A stretch of DNA of 64,000 nucleotides from Lactobacillaceae bacterium UBA5807 (GTDB lineage Bacteria; Bacillota; Bacilli; Lactobacillales; Lactobacillaceae), in NCBI GenBank assembly GCA_002418005.1, contig DIDF01000056.1, positions 1 through 64,000 of the forward strand. Reading direction: 5' to 3'. Under the pieces are notes generated by a model. That model was not told the origin of the DNA. It searched no databases and saw only the letters and a list, made by a program, of their open reading frames with translations. Shown in pieces: positions 44,312 through 54,968 of the stretch (the first letter of the stretch is position 1; every line of letters begins with the position of its first letter). The translations under genes and the position numbers were made by a program.

Positions 44312-45733
44312 ATGCCAGATCCAAGAGGATTCATGAAATTTCCACGAAAAGATAATCCCATGAGACCCATCATGCAGAGAATTAAAGATTTTGACGCTAT
44401 GGAACTCAATCTTTCTGATGAGCAACGACGTCAACAAGCTGAGCGATGTATGAACTGTGGAACTCCATTTTGCCATCACGGCGTGTTCTTTGGCGGCAAA
44501 AAAGCCGTTAGTGGTTGTCCAAATGATAATTTAATTCCAGAATGGAATGATATGGTCTACCAAGACCGCGATTATCAGGCTTTTCAAAGATTAACCAAAA
44601 CAAATTATTTGCCGGATATGACCGGAAGAGTGTGCCCAGCCCCCTGTGAAGCTGCTTGTGTTCAAGCCTTAAATGGTCCAGGAATAACAATTAGAAATAA
44701 TGAGAAATTCATTATCGAAAAAGCCTTTGCCAACGGTTGGGTCGCCGATTCTGGTAAACCACTAAAACGAACTGGCAAGAAAATTGCCATTGTTGGTAGT
44801 GGCCCGGCTGGAATCTCCGCCGCTTGGCGATTAAACCAACTCGGACATTCAGTTACAATTTACGAACGTGACGATAATTTCGGCGGTTTTTTGATGTACG
44901 GAATTCCAAACATGAAATTACCAAAGGATATCGTCAAGCGAAGAATTGATACTTTACGTGAAGTTGGTATCAACCTGGTGGCCAACACTGAAGTCGGTAA
45001 AGATATTTCTGCCGAAGAGCTTCGCCAGAAATATGACCGGGTAATCATTGCCACCGGCGCAAGACAAGCACGAGAGCTTAATGTTCCAGGTCGGGATTTA
45101 AAGGGTATCTATCAAGCCACCGATTACTTGCGAGAAGCTACCAAAGAAGTACTAAAAAATGGAACTCAGGCAACTAAAAAACTTAATGGCAAGCATGTTC
45201 TTGTTTTAGGTGGCGGCGATACTGGTAATGACTGTATTGGTACAATTATTCGCCAGGGCTGTGCAGGAATTACTCAACTTGAAATCAACCCTGCTCTACC
45301 CGAAACAAGAGCTGAAGACAATCAGTGGCCGGAATGGCCGATGGTTTTAAAAACTGGCTATGGGCAAACGGAAGCCAAAACTTTGTTTGGCCCAATAACC
45401 ACTTACGCTGCAACTGCCACCAAAATTTATGGAAAAGATGGTCACGTGGCTGCAGCAGAAATTAGCCAGGTAAAGAATCATAAACCAATCCCAGGAACCG
45501 GTAAAAAGGCCAATGTCGATATGGTAATTTTGGCAATGGGCTTTACGGGCCATGAGCAATGGCTGTTTGATTCATTTGGAATCACTAAGCTAAATAAAAA
45601 CTACACTACTAATGATAATCAGATTTTTGTGGCTGGCGATTGTCGCCGGGGGCCAAGTCTAGTTATTTGGGGCATCTATGAAGGCCGCATGTGTGCAGAA
45701 AAAGTAGATGCATCACTTCAAGTTCTGAAGTAA
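44312..45733 (+). CDS. gltD: Glutamate synthase small subunit
   Basis: A 473-residue electron-input subunit passing electrons from NADPH via FAD and two 4Fe-4S clusters to GltB. N-terminal cluster Cys appear in CMNCGTPFCHHG and CPAPCEAACV. The FAD fold is AIVGSGPAGISAAWRLNQLG near residue 154, and the NADPH fold is VLVLGGGDTGNDCIG near 293. The C-terminal FVAGDCRRGPSLVIW matches the family. AGGAGG precedes ATG. Co-transcribed with gltB. Confidence 0.97.
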   Translation: MPDPRGFMKFPRKDNPMRPIMQRIKDFDAMELNLSDEQRRQQAERCMNCGTPFCHHGVFFGGKKAVSGCPNDNLIPEWNDMVYQDRDYQAFQRLTKTNYLPDMTGRVCPAPCEAACVQALNGPGITIRNNEKFIIEKAFANGWVADSGKPLKRTGKKIAIVGSGPAGISAAWRLNQLGHSVTIYERDDNFGGFLMYGIPNMKLPKDIVKRRIDTLREVGINLVANTEVGKDISAEELRQKYDRVIIATGARQARELNVPGRDLKGIYQATDYLREATKEVLKNGTQATKKLNGKHVLVLGGGDTGNDCIGTIIRQGCAGITQLEINPALPETRAEDNQWPEWPMVLKTGYGQTEAKTLFGPITTYAATATKIYGKDGHVAAAEISQVKNHKPIPGTGKKANVDMVILAMGFTGHEQWLFDSFGITKLNKNYTTNDNQIFVAGDCRRGPSLVIWGIYEGRMCAEKVDASLQVLK

Positions 45734-45770
45734 TAAAATCGTGCCACCATGTAATATGAAAAGGCATAAC

Positions 45771-45811
45771 AAAAAATACCATCATTCAATTAATGAATGA
45801 TGGTATTTTTT
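45771..45811. terminator. Bidirectional terminator between gltD and asd
   Basis: An 18-bp perfect stem (45771-45788 with 45794-45811), with A and T runs forming its base and a five-base loop. Confidence 0.88.
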
Positions 45812-45840
45812 ATACTTAAGTTATTTAATTAACTACTAAA

Positions 45841-46926
45841 TTACTTATTTTCAGGAATGTATGGATTATCAGGAACGCGTACCAAATCACGCTTTACAAG
45901 CTCTTCGGCAATCTGAACGGCATTCCAGGCAGCCCCTTTAAGTAAGTTATCAGAAACAACCCACATATTAAAGGCACCTTTATTTTCAAGGTCTGGACGA
46001 ATACGACCGACAAATGTGTCTCGTTTACCTTCAGCCAAAATTGATTGAGGATAAATTTGATGAGCAGGATCATCCTGAACAACTACTCCAGGAGCCTTTT
46101 CCAAAAGATCTCTAATTTGATCAGCAGTTGCCGACTTATCCTCAACTTCAAAGTAAACAGTCTCACCATGAGCAATTCTGATTGGAACACGAACACAGGT
46201 AGCAGTAACTTTGATATCCTTGGCGTTCATGTCGTTAAGAAGAATCTTCTTTGTTTCGTGAATCATCTTCCACTCTTCATGGGTATATCCATCATCATGG
46301 AATACATCAATTTGAGGAAGTAAATTAAATGCCATTTGATAATGCTTTTTATCACCCTTGGTTGGTAAAATCTTAGGATGAACCGGTTCCCCATTAAGAA
46401 CTTGTTGAGATTCTTCCATCAATTCATTAAGAGCTGATTGACCAGCACCAGAAACAGCTTGGTAAGTGGAACAAATGACCTGTTTTAAACCAAACTTACG
46501 GTAAATTGGGCCAAGGGCCATAACCATTTGAATAGTTGAACAGTTGGGATCAGAAAGAATTCCTCTGTGTTCTTCGACTCTATCAGCATTAATTTCTGGG
46601 ACAACCAAAGGAACTTCGGGATCCATTCTAAAGTGACTGGTATTATCAACACAAACCGCACCGCGTTTTACAGCTTCTGGAAGATACTTAGCAGAAACAG
46701 ATCCCCCTGCAGAAGCGAGAACTAAATCAATGCCATTAAATGAATCAGGTGTGGTCTCTTCAACAGTAAGTTCTTTGCCTTTAAACTTTAGCTTTTTGCC
46801 TGCTGATCTTGAAGACGCCAGTAATTTAACACTCTTAGTTGGAATAGTTGATTGTTCCAATTGTTGAATCATTCTTGTTCCAACAGCACCCGTAGCACCT
46901 AAAATCGCAACGTTATATTCTCTCAT
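45841..46926 (-). CDS. asd: Aspartate-semialdehyde dehydrogenase
   Basis: A 361-residue enzyme reducing aspartyl phosphate to the semialdehyde, the branch point for lysine, threonine and methionine. The NADP fold is [12 protein letters not shown] at residues 8-19. The catalytic Cys is Cys129 in [11 protein letters not shown]. The substrate Arg region ([19 protein letters not shown]) includes the His of the acid/base pair. The layout fits the Gram-positive/archaeal-like class. Last gene of the lysine operon. Confidence 0.95.
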   Translation of the reverse strand: MREYNVAILGATGAVGTRMIQQLEQSTIPTKSVKLLASSRSAGKKLKFKGKELTVEETTPDSFNGIDLVLASAGGSVSAKYLPEAVKRGAVCVDNTSHFRMDPEVPLVVPEINADRVEEHRGILSDPNCSTIQMVMALGPIYRKFGLKQVICSTYQAVSGAGQSALNELMEESQQVLNGEPVHPKILPTKGDKKHYQMAFNLLPQIDVFHDDGYTHEEWKMIHETKKILLNDMNAKDIKVTATCVRVPIRIAHGETVYFEVEDKSATADQIRDLLEKAPGVVVQDDPAHQIYPQSILAEGKRDTFVGRIRPDLENKGAFNMWVVSDNLLKGAAWNAVQIAEELVKRDLVRVPDNPYIPENK

Positions 46927-46957
46927 TTTGAACGAAATCCCCTTCTCTTATTTTTTA

Positions 46958-48145
46958 TTATTCTGTAACCATAGCTAAATATTTTTCCATTCGATCCATG
47001 CATAACTTGATGTCTTCATCAGAAGCTGCATAAGAAAGTCTGATGTAGCCTTCACCACCGGGTCCAAAAGCAGAACCTGGGGTTACACCAACTTTGCCTT
47101 TTTTAGCTAAATCTTTAGCAAATTCAAGCGAAGACATGTGAATGTGTTCAGGAATTTTAACAAAGATATAAAATGCTCCATGGGGTTCCACAATATCAAA
47201 TCCCATGTCTGCTAAACGACCAGCAATATAGTCACGTCGTTTTTGATAAATATCTTTCATAGCTTTAGGATCCTGCAATCCATTTTCAAGGGCTTCAGCT
47301 GCAGCATATTGAGCAGGATTTGAAGGAGCAGTGACAACAAAAGCATGAACTTTAGTTGCTTCTTTAACAAAGTCAGCCGGTGCAGCAATATAGCCAACTC
47401 GATACCCGGTCATTGCGTGAGACTTTGATAAGCCATTGATTAAAATAGTTTGTTCTGGAAGCATGCTGGCAATGGAGTAATGTTGGACACCATAAGTCAG
47501 TTCTTTATAAATTTCATCGGCAATTACAAACATCTTGTGCTGAGAAATAATATCAGCCAAAGATTGTAATTGATCTTTGCTGTATTCAACACCGGTGGGG
47601 TTACCTGGGTAATTAAGTAATACTGCTTTGACACTATCACCATACTTATCCAAAGCACCTTGAAGTTTTTCAGGAGTCAAAACAAAATCATCGGCTGAGG
47701 TATCAATTGTGATGATGTCAGCCCCAGTTAATCTAATGATTGGAAAATACAAAGCAAATGTTGGAGTTGGAACAATAATCTTATCGCCGGGATTTAAAAG
47801 AGCGTTGATTGAATCATAAATTGCTTCGGTTGCACCGACAGTGACAATGATTTCTGATTCTGGATCATACTCAACGCCAGTGCCATCTTGGAGATAATGA
47901 CTAATTGCTTGGCGAAGTTCAATAATCCCTGGTTGAGCAGAATAATGGGATTTATTTTCTTTGATGCTTTCAATTGCAGCTTGTTTTACATGTTCTGGAA
48001 CATCAAAATCGGGTTCACCAATAGTCAACTTTACAATTCCAGGAATCGGTGAAATTTCTTGATCAAATTCCCGAATTCCGGATGGAGCAACTTCCTCAAC
48101 TTTCCTGTTAACAATTCCTGAAAGCTTCTTATCTAACTGTGGCAT
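46958..48145 (-). CDS. Class I aminotransferase, probably N-acetyl-LL-diaminopimelate aminotransferase
   Basis: A 395-residue PLP enzyme. The PLP Lys lies in LINGLSKSHAMTGYRVGYIAAP near residue 235, and NYPGNPTGVEY and IADEIYKELTYG are class I motifs. Its place among acetylated-pathway lysine genes, with no other aminotransferase for this step, points to PatA, which moves the amino group from glutamate to the acetylated keto-diacid. General aromatic or aspartate aminotransferase remains possible from sequence alone. It lies 18 bases after dapB. Confidence 0.88.
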   Translation of the reverse strand: MPQLDKKLSGIVNRKVEEVAPSGIREFDQEISPIPGIVKLTIGEPDFDVPEHVKQAAIESIKENKSHYSAQPGIIELRQAISHYLQDGTGVEYDPESEIIVTVGATEAIYDSINALLNPGDKIIVPTPTFALYFPIIRLTGADIITIDTSADDFVLTPEKLQGALDKYGDSVKAVLLNYPGNPTGVEYSKDQLQSLADIISQHKMFVIADEIYKELTYGVQHYSIASMLPEQTILINGLSKSHAMTGYRVGYIAAPADFVKEATKVHAFVVTAPSNPAQYAAAEALENGLQDPKAMKDIYQKRRDYIAGRLADMGFDIVEPHGAFYIFVKIPEHIHMSSLEFAKDLAKKGKVGVTPGSAFGPGGEGYIRLSYAASDEDIKLCMDRMEKYLAMVTE

Positions 48146-48163
48146 AATATCCTCCCATTTTTC

Positions 48164-48937
48164 CTATAAAATATTTTCCAATCCAACAATAAGTTCTTTT
48201 GCCTTTGCAGCAGCTGGAACCGCTAATTTGACTCCGCCCATAAAGGACTGACGGTCAAACGAATCTTGTCTAATCGTCAATGCCTCACCAGTACTGCCAA
48301 ACAAAACCTGTTCGTGGGCAATGTAGCCGGGTAAACGAACGGAATGAATTCTAACACCCTTATAATCGCCACCACGAACACCAGGCACTGATTCCTCTGA
48401 TTTGGATTCATCCACTGAACCTCTTGCCTGAGCGATCATTTTAGCCGTACTCAGAGCCGTCCCTGATGGAGCATCCAGTTTATCTGCATGATGCATTTCA
48501 ATAATTTCTGCGTGAGGCATGTATTTAGCAGCTTCTTTGGCAAACTTCATCAGCAAAACCGCTGAAATTCCAAAGTTTGGAGCTAAAATACCGCCAACAC
48601 CTGTTTGTTTAGCCAACTTAACAAGTTCATTTTGCTGTTCATCGGACATCCCAGAAGTTCCAATTACCGGATGTATTCCGTGATTTATCGCAAATTTAGC
48701 ATTATTAAACACTGCCGTTGGAACAGTAAAATCAATCCAAACATCTGCATTAACATTTATTTTATCAAAATTATTAAAAATAGCTACATTATTTGCAAGA
48801 TCGTAATCAGAAGGATTTGTTGTCTTCAAAGCCGGATTAAAAATTCCAACTAACTGAAAACTATCAGAATCATTTACCATTTCAACAGTCTTTTTTGCCA
48901 TTGATCCCGGAAAACCAGCGACAAGAATCTTAATCAT
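48164..48937 (-). CDS. dapB: 4-hydroxy-tetrahydrodipicolinate reductase
   Basis: A 257-residue NAD(P)H-dependent enzyme, second step of the diaminopimelate branch. The cofactor motif VAGFPGSMAKKTVEM sits at the N-terminus and IDFTVPTAVF near residue 68. The substrate loop EMHHADKLDAPSGTALSTAKMI (near 142) carries the catalytic His and Lys. It lies between dapA and the aminotransferase, about 20 bases from each. Confidence 0.96.
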   Translation of the reverse strand: MIKILVAGFPGSMAKKTVEMVNDSDSFQLVGIFNPALKTTNPSDYDLANNVAIFNNFDKINVNADVWIDFTVPTAVFNNAKFAINHGIHPVIGTSGMSDEQQNELVKLAKQTGVGGILAPNFGISAVLLMKFAKEAAKYMPHAEIIEMHHADKLDAPSGTALSTAKMIAQARGSVDESKSEESVPGVRGGDYKGVRIHSVRLPGYIAHEQVLFGSTGEALTIRQDSFDRQSFMGGVKLAVPAAAKAKELIVGLENIL

Positions 48938-48958
48938 TAGATTTGTTTCTCCTCTTTT

Positions 48959-49858
48959 TTAAGCTCTTAATTTTGGTAACAAAGCATCAGCCTTCATATC
49001 CAATTGGCCAGCCAAAGTCTTAAGCTCGTCATCATTAAGCGGCAAGATTGGCAAGCGACATGAACCAACAGGATATCCAGTAGCATTAAGGACTGCCTTA
49101 ACACATGATGGTGACGGATGAGAGAACAAAGCAGAAACTTTTGGTGTCAAGAAACGCATAAGCTGTCCAGCTCTTTGATAATCACCATTATCAAGTGAGT
49201 CATACATTTCGCGCATTTGTTTGCCATAAACATGACTGATAACAGAAACAACTCCATTGCCGCCAACAACTTTAGCAAACAATGCTTGGGCATCTTCACC
49301 GGTATATACGGCAAAATCATCATCAGTCCGTTCTACTAAGTCTTCGAAGTCAGCCATTGTAGTACACTGTTTTACACCAGCAATGTTGGGGTTGTGTGAA
49401 AGTTCAACAACTGTGTCATTACTCATTGTGACGCCTGTTCGACCAGGAATGTTATAGATAAATAGTGGAATTTCAGAGGCCTTGGCAACTGTGGTGAAGT
49501 GAGCAATCATCCCACGTTGATCTGGCTTGTTGTAATAAGGAACCACAACAAGGGCATAATCGATGCCAGGAATTTCGCTAACTTCTTTGGTAAAACTTGC
49601 AGTCTCGGCAGTGTTGTTGCTGCCAGTTCCAGCAATGATTTCGGCTCTTCCGTGAACTATTTTTGCAAATTCTGTATACAAATCGATCTTTTCATCATGG
49701 CTTAAAGTTGGAGTTTCACCAGTAGTACCACCAATAACAAATCCCTTTGAACCAGTTTCCAATAAATGATTGGTCAACTTATCCAAACGGGCAAAATCTA
49801 ATTTACCGTCATCTCCAAAAGGTGTAACAATCGCAGTCATAATATCTGCTTGAATCAT
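48959..49858 (-). CDS. dapA: 4-hydroxy-tetrahydrodipicolinate synthase
   Basis: A 299-residue aldolase condensing pyruvate with aspartate semialdehyde. [15 protein letters not shown] near residue 43 and YNIPGRTGV near 132 are the conserved motifs. The Schiff-base Lys lies in [10 protein letters not shown] near 160. Start: ATG 49858 ([15 protein letters not shown]) because AGAAAGG fits it, while an in-frame ATG at 49867 touches the ribosome site. Confidence 0.96.
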   Translation of the reverse strand: MIQADIMTAIVTPFGDDGKLDFARLDKLTNHLLETGSKGFVIGGTTGETPTLSHDEKIDLYTEFAKIVHGRAEIIAGTGSNNTAETASFTKEVSEIPGIDYALVVVPYYNKPDQRGMIAHFTTVAKASEIPLFIYNIPGRTGVTMSNDTVVELSHNPNIAGVKQCTTMADFEDLVERTDDDFAVYTGEDAQALFAKVVGGNGVVSVISHVYGKQMREMYDSLDNGDYQRAGQLMRFLTPKVSALFSHPSPSCVKAVLNATGYPVGSCRLPILPLNDDELKTLAGQLDMKADALLPKLRA

Positions 49859-49876
49859 AGTAATCATCCTTTCTAC

Positions 49877-51049
49877 CTATTTATAATCATTCATCCGATA
49901 ATCCAAAAACTTGGTAATTGCTTGAACTCCGAGTTCAATTGATTCTTCTTTAGGGTTCAAAGTAGCTGAATGAAGTTGTGATTTATCTTCAACACCAAGC
50001 CAAAACATTGTTCCCTTAATTTTACTTAATAAGTATCCAAAGTCCTCACCAGTCATAGCCGGTTGAGTTTCGATAAAGTTAACTTCTGGCTGGTTCTTCA
50101 TAAAATCAATAAAGTGCCGAGTCAATTCAGGATTGTTCTCTACTGGAAGATAACCACCCTGATTAAATTCAATGTTTACCTTTGCTCCGTAACTGGTAGC
50201 AATTCCTTGACCAACTTGTTTGATTCTTTGAACAATATGTTCAATCATCTTTTGAGTTAGCCCTCTAATTGTCCCTTCAATTCTGGCACGGCCGGCGATA
50301 ACATTTCTAATTGTTCCAGCATCCATTTTGCCAAAAGTAATTACGCCGCCTTCAATTGGATCAACGCTTCTTGAAACAATTGTTTGAATCTGGTTGATAA
50401 ATTGAGAAGCTGCAACAACCATATCATTTGCTAGTTGAGGATAAGCCGCATGACCACTTTTGCCAATCAAATCGACATTAACTTCTGTGGTCCCTGCAAA
50501 AAGGGTGCCCATCCGACAACCAATTGCTCCAGCGGGTAACTGTGGATTATCATGCAATCCATAAAACTCATCAGGCAGCCACTTACCTTTGAAAACTCCT
50601 AATTCGTATGCAACCTTACCGCCATTATCATTTTCTTCGGCAGGCTGAAAGAAAAATATCATATTATCTTTTGGTTGATGAGCCGCAAAATAACTTAATA
50701 CCCCTAAAGCCACCGTCATATGAATATCATGCCCACAGGCATGCATTACACCTGGATGTTTAGAAGAAAATGGTAACCCAGTTTTTTCTTCAACTGGTAA
50801 AGCATCAATGTCAGTTCGATAACCAACAGTTAGTTGAGGATTGCTTCCTTTGACATAAACTAGAATGGCGGTAGGAAGCTTTTCAACTTCTCTAATTTCC
50901 AAAAATTCTTGATTAAAGCTTTTAATTATTTTTAAAAGGTAATCATGAGTTTGAACTTCATGCATTGCCAATTCTGGAATCTGGTGAAGATGCCGTCGAA
51001 TTTCAATTAACTGCTTTTCTGTTAATTCTTGATCTAGTACCTGCGACAT
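49877..51049 (-). CDS. N-acetyldiaminopimelate deacetylase, M20 family
   Basis: A 390-residue metal-dependent amidohydrolase removing acetate from N-acetyl-LL-diaminopimelate. RRHLHQIPELAMHE opens the protein. HACGHDIHMTVALG near residue 104 gives metal ligands, FFFQPAEENDNGGK carries the catalytic Glu, and MTGEDFGYLL is the late M20 motif. Its position beside dapH fits the acetylated pathway; other M20 deacylases look alike. The gene symbol varies between genomes and is left blank. Confidence 0.92.
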   Translation of the reverse strand: MSQVLDQELTEKQLIEIRRHLHQIPELAMHEVQTHDYLLKIIKSFNQEFLEIREVEKLPTAILVYVKGSNPQLTVGYRTDIDALPVEEKTGLPFSSKHPGVMHACGHDIHMTVALGVLSYFAAHQPKDNMIFFFQPAEENDNGGKVAYELGVFKGKWLPDEFYGLHDNPQLPAGAIGCRMGTLFAGTTEVNVDLIGKSGHAAYPQLANDMVVAASQFINQIQTIVSRSVDPIEGGVITFGKMDAGTIRNVIAGRARIEGTIRGLTQKMIEHIVQRIKQVGQGIATSYGAKVNIEFNQGGYLPVENNPELTRHFIDFMKNQPEVNFIETQPAMTGEDFGYLLSKIKGTMFWLGVEDKSQLHSATLNPKEESIELGVQAITKFLDYRMNDYK

Positions 51050-51055
51050 AGTTAA

Positions 51056-51766
51056 TCACAACTTTCTTAAAGCATCTTCAAGGCCGGTTTTTGATTTAGT
51101 CTTGGCATCGATATCTTTAATCTTTCTTGCTGGTACTCCAGCAACTAGGGTATGAGCAGCAACATCTTTAGTAACAATTGAACCGGCGGCAACCACCGCC
51201 CCATCCCCAACGGAGACGCCTTCAATAACAACGGCATTTGCGCCAACTAAAACATTATCTCCAATTTGAACTGGTTTTGCAGAAGCAGGCTCGACAACTC
51301 CGGCTAGAACTGCACCGGCACCAATATGTGAATGTTTACCAACAATTGCTCGACCACCCATAACAACACCCATATCTATCATGCTGTCATCACCGATCTC
51401 TGCGCCAATGTTAATAATTGCGCCCATCATCACAACAGCATTATTTCCTATTGTAACTTGGTCTCTAATTACTGCCCCTGGTTCAATTCTGGCATTAACA
51501 TTTTTAATATCCAAAAGGGGAACGGCTGAATTTCTTGAATCATTTTCAATTTCAGTATTTTCAATTATTGATTTGTTCTTGTCCAAGAATGGTTTAACGT
51601 CTGTCCAGTCCCCAAAAAGGACTGCTGTCTTAGACTCAACAAATGCTTTAATTGCCTCAGGAATCTGAACTTGGTTTAAATTTCCTTTTACATAAACCTT
51701 GACTGGGGTTTTCTTTTTAGCATTTGCAATAAAATCAATAATTTCTTGAGCATCCATCTTTTTCAA
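51056..51766 (-). CDS. dapH: Tetrahydrodipicolinate N-acetyltransferase
   Basis: A 236-residue enzyme acetylating tetrahydrodipicolinate, the step that commits to the acetylated route. Hexapeptide repeats of the left-handed beta-helix type fill residues 90-200 ([39 protein letters not shown] turns). An N-terminal helical domain precedes them. The start is TTG 51766, seven bases after GAGGG; an ATG nine bases later is too far. It lies six bases before the deacetylase gene. Confidence 0.94.
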   Translation of the reverse strand: MKKMDAQEIIDFIANAKKKTPVKVYVKGNLNQVQIPEAIKAFVESKTAVLFGDWTDVKPFLDKNKSIIENTEIENDSRNSAVPLLDIKNVNARIEPGAVIRDQVTIGNNAVVMMGAIINIGAEIGDDSMIDMGVVMGGRAIVGKHSHIGAGAVLAGVVEPASAKPVQIGDNVLVGANAVVIEGVSVGDGAVVAAGSIVTKDVAAHTLVAGVPARKIKDIDAKTKSKTGLEDALRKL

Positions 51767-51780
51767 CTTTATTCCCTCAC

Positions 51781-53082
51781 TTATAATGTTTGATCTAATG
51801 AAACAATGTCATCTAACGTTTCTCTTCTAATTGCTAATTTGGATTTGCCATTTTCAACAAACACCACGGCAGGCCGCGGATTACGATTATAATTGGAAGC
51901 CATTGAATAACCGTATGCTCCGGTTGCTAACATTGCTAAGACATCCCCAGGTTTTGTCGCTGGCATTTCTTGATCCTTAATAAGGATATCACCAGATTCA
52001 CAGTATTTACCGGCAATTCGAACATCCTCCTTGATTGGAGCGTTCGGATTGTTAGCAAGTACCGCTTCATACTTGGCCTGGTATAAAGCGGGCCGAATAT
52101 TATCACCCATGCCACCATCAACGGTGACATAAGGTTTAATGCCTGGAACATCTTTTCGCGAACCGATGGTATATAAATTATACCCAGCAGGACCAACGAT
52201 TGAACGACCAGGCTCAATCCAAACTGCTGGCATCTTTATTCCCAACTCAGCCGCTTTTGACTTAATTGTTTTAACAATGGCATCCACAAACATCTCTGGC
52301 GCAATCGGATCATCGCCCTCAACGTATTTAATTCCAAAGCCACCGCCAACATTAACAACTTTGGCTTCATAGCCAAGTGATTTTTTCCAGTCGGCTAAAG
52401 TTTCAATTAGCTTGGCTGCTTCCATCTCAAATCCTTTAACTTCAAAAATCTGTGACCCAATATGAGCGTGAATGCCGATCATATTCATTTCGGGAATTGC
52501 TAAGACTTCTTGTAAAGCCTTTTTACCTTGGCCGCTTTGAATATCGAAGCCAAACTTACTGTCAACTTGACCAGTTTGATCATATTCATGGGTATGGGCT
52601 GAAACTCCGGGGGTCAGGCGCAGCATAACGTCGATCTTACTATGACTTTCCTTTAAGATATCAGCGAGAAGATCAATTTCATGAAAATTATCAAGCATTA
52701 CAACACCGATATGATTTTTAACCGCCATTTCTAATTCTTCACGTGATTTATTATTGCCATGAAAGCTTACACGATCCATCGGAAAGTGGGCTTTAATTGC
52801 GGTATAAAGTTCGCCGCCGGAAACCACATCAATATGAGCCTTTTCTTGTTCTACCAACTGAAACATTGCAATACAAGCAAAAGCTTTGCTGGCGTAACTA
52901 ACAGCGTAATCAACGCCGTTTTGTTCAAAAACCTTTTGGAAATGATGTATTTGATCTCGGATTGATTTGACATCATAGACAACCAGTGGGGTTTTATATT
53001 GTTTAACTAAATTCAATGTATCCACACCGCCAATTTCCATATGGCCGGCTTGATTTGTATTAATTCCACTGTTTGTATCCAT
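51781..53082 (-). CDS. lysA: Diaminopimelate decarboxylase
   Basis: A 433-residue PLP enzyme making lysine from meso-diaminopimelate. [11 protein letters not shown] near residue 63 holds the PLP Lys. The HIGSQIFE motif lies near 205, the phosphate-binding [12 protein letters not shown] near 245, and CESGDIL, with the catalytic Cys from the partner subunit, near 352. The start is ATG 53082 with TGGAGG upstream; the frame to 53145 runs into the riboswitch terminator. First gene of the seven-gene riboswitch-controlled operon, although its reaction is the last in the pathway. Confidence 0.95.
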   Translation of the reverse strand: MDTNSGINTNQAGHMEIGGVDTLNLVKQYKTPLVVYDVKSIRDQIHHFQKVFEQNGVDYAVSYASKAFACIAMFQLVEQEKAHIDVVSGGELYTAIKAHFPMDRVSFHGNNKSREELEMAVKNHIGVVMLDNFHEIDLLADILKESHSKIDVMLRLTPGVSAHTHEYDQTGQVDSKFGFDIQSGQGKKALQEVLAIPEMNMIGIHAHIGSQIFEVKGFEMEAAKLIETLADWKKSLGYEAKVVNVGGGFGIKYVEGDDPIAPEMFVDAIVKTIKSKAAELGIKMPAVWIEPGRSIVGPAGYNLYTIGSRKDVPGIKPYVTVDGGMGDNIRPALYQAKYEAVLANNPNAPIKEDVRIAGKYCESGDILIKDQEMPATKPGDVLAMLATGAYGYSMASNYNRNPRPAVVFVENGKSKLAIRRETLDDIVSLDQTL

Positions 53083-53120
53083 AATTTCCTCCAGAAATTT
53101 ATTTTTAGATTTAGAGGCAT

Positions 53121-53162
53121 AAAAAAAGATCTTTTTGTTGGGCACTCAACAAAAAGATCTTA
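53121..53162 (-). terminator. Regulated terminator of the lysine riboswitch
   Basis: A 15-bp stem (AAGATCTTTTTGTTG and its complement) with a run of seven T on the minus strand, ending about 40 bases before the lysA start. Confidence 0.88.
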
Positions 53163-53190
53163 GAATTAAATTCTTATTCTAATTCATTAA

Positions 53191-53360
53191 TGTTAGCGCT
53201 CCGCAAACAACTTGTTGCCTGCGACAGTCCATAGCTTATTGAACTATGTCCCAGCGAGCTTCGTGCTACTTCACGAAGTGCCTCGGCAACTTCCCCTTTC
53301 ACTAGGTTCAAAGTTTAAGTAGAAACTCCACTAGCTAATTATGTCGGTTGCAACCTCTAA
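53191..53360 (-). promoter_or_regulatory. Lysine riboswitch (L box)
   Basis: On the minus strand the conserved pieces appear in order: TAGAGGTTGCAACCGACA, GTGAAAGGGGAAGTTGCCGA, GCTGGG, CTATGGACTGTCGC and the closing P1 strand. The terminator behind it indicates transcriptional shut-off of lysA to asd when lysine is high. Confidence 0.93.
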
Positions 53361-53382
53361 TCTATATGTTTAATTATTACAA

Positions 53383-53411
53383 AGTTTATAATTAATTCAC
53401 AGATTCGTCAA
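53383..53411 (-). promoter_or_regulatory. Sigma-A promoter of the lysine operon
   Basis: Minus strand: TTGACG (53406-53411), a 17-base spacer, then TAAACT (53383-53388), about 20 bases before the aptamer. The remaining gap to 53570 is AT-rich and should hold the lysC promoter, of which TTGCTA...TAAACT (53497-53524) is a weak candidate. Confidence 0.7.
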
Positions 53412-53570
53412 CCCTTGAAAGTTATAAAAACCAAATTTTTTCTTTATTTATCCCGGCTTAAAGCATTTTTCATGAAAATAAATCAATTTTCAGCTTTGCT
53501 AATTACATTAAAAATGCTAAACTTTTGCTAATAATACAGAGAATTTTTGACATGGGAGTGGAAGTTAAGA

Positions 53571-54944
53571 ATGAAAGTCGTTAAGTTTGGTGGCAGTTCG
53601 CTTTCAAATGCGGATCAATTTAAGAAAGTTATTAATATTATTAAGGCCGACGATCAGCGAAAGGTTGTTGTCACCTCAGCTCCAGGGAAAAGATTCAAAG
53701 GTGACATTAAAGTGACAGATCTTCTTATTTCGTATGCCAATGCGGTAATTTCAAAAAAGTCTTTTGAAAAAGTTTTGCAAAAGATAATCAACCGTTATGA
53801 AAGCACTGCTGATGTTTTTAACCTTAATCCATCTGTAATGGAAGATATCAAAAACAAACTGGTTAATTTACCAAATCATGATTACCCTAATAACCAGTAC
53901 TTAATGGCGGCTTTCAAAGCTCATGGTGAAAGATTGAATGCCGAATTATTTGCGGAATGCCTAGAAAAATCTGGAATTCCCGCTCGATTTGTTGATCCAA
54001 GTGAAGCCGGGATCATTTTAACTGATGATCCAAACGGAGCATCAGTTGATGACGAAACTTATGTCAACCTAAGCAAAATTTCTGTTAGCAATCAACGACT
54101 GGTCTTTCCAGGATTCTTTGGCTTTACCAAAAAAGGCAATATCGTGACTTTTGCTCGTGGGGGATCAGATATTACCGGCTCAATTTTAGCTCGTGGACTT
54201 TCGGCCGACCTGTACGAAAACTTTACCGATGTTAACGCAATTTATGCAGCCAACCCAAATATTGTTGACCACCCTAAAGCAATCAAGAAAATGACATACA
54301 GAGAGATGCGTGAACTTTCTTACGCTGGTTTCTCAGTGTTTAACGATGAAGCAATTATTCCTGCCATCGAAGGTCAAGTACCAATCAATGTTAAAAATAC
54401 CAATCAGCCTGAACTTGATGGTACAATGATTGTTCCAGAGGATAGTTTTAAGCCAACTGAACCAGTTACTGGAATTGCCGGTTCAAATAGATTTGCTGCG
54501 TTATATCTACACCGTTATCTATTAAATAAAGAAGCTGGCTTCACTTTAAAAATTCTCCAGGTTCTTTATAAATACGGGATTTCTTATGAACATATGCCTT
54601 CTGGAATTGATGATCTTACCATTATTTTTGATAAGAGTCAGATCCCTGATGCTACCATTCCAAAACTTTGTGCAGACATAAAAAAAGCCGTCCATCCTGA
54701 TGAACTTCAATGGATCGATGATTACGCAATCATTATGGTTGTTGGTGAAGGAATGCGTTCAACTATTGGCACAATCGAGAATATCATTCGTCCGTTGGCT
54801 GAACATAAAATTGGTGTTCATATGATTAACCAAGGTGCTTCGAGAATTTCAATTATGATTGGCACTCGCGAATCAGATGCAAATAATGCGGTAAAATATA
54901 TCTATACTCACTTCTTCAAATCAGCAAAACCTGTCCTATCATAA
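53571..54944 (+). CDS. Aspartokinase
   Basis: A 457-residue kinase phosphorylating aspartate, the first step to lysine, threonine and methionine. VKFGGSSLSNADQF is at the N-terminus and FARGGSDITGSILARGL near residue 196. Two ACT domains lie at the C-terminus (after residue 310; VVGEGMRSTIGTIENIIRPL) and suggest feedback control. The start is ATG 53571 behind GGGAGTGG; the longer frame lacks a site. It is divergent from the riboswitch operon and not under that riboswitch. dapF follows 24 bases on. Confidence 0.93.
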   Translation: MKVVKFGGSSLSNADQFKKVINIIKADDQRKVVVTSAPGKRFKGDIKVTDLLISYANAVISKKSFEKVLQKIINRYESTADVFNLNPSVMEDIKNKLVNLPNHDYPNNQYLMAAFKAHGERLNAELFAECLEKSGIPARFVDPSEAGIILTDDPNGASVDDETYVNLSKISVSNQRLVFPGFFGFTKKGNIVTFARGGSDITGSILARGLSADLYENFTDVNAIYAANPNIVDHPKAIKKMTYREMRELSYAGFSVFNDEAIIPAIEGQVPINVKNTNQPELDGTMIVPEDSFKPTEPVTGIAGSNRFAALYLHRYLLNKEAGFTLKILQVLYKYGISYEHMPSGIDDLTIIFDKSQIPDATIPKLCADIKKAVHPDELQWIDDYAIIMVVGEGMRSTIGTIENIIRPLAEHKIGVHMINQGASRISIMIGTRESDANNAVKYIYTHFFKSAKPVLS

Positions 54945-54968
54945 GACAATTTATAGGAGGAACAAATC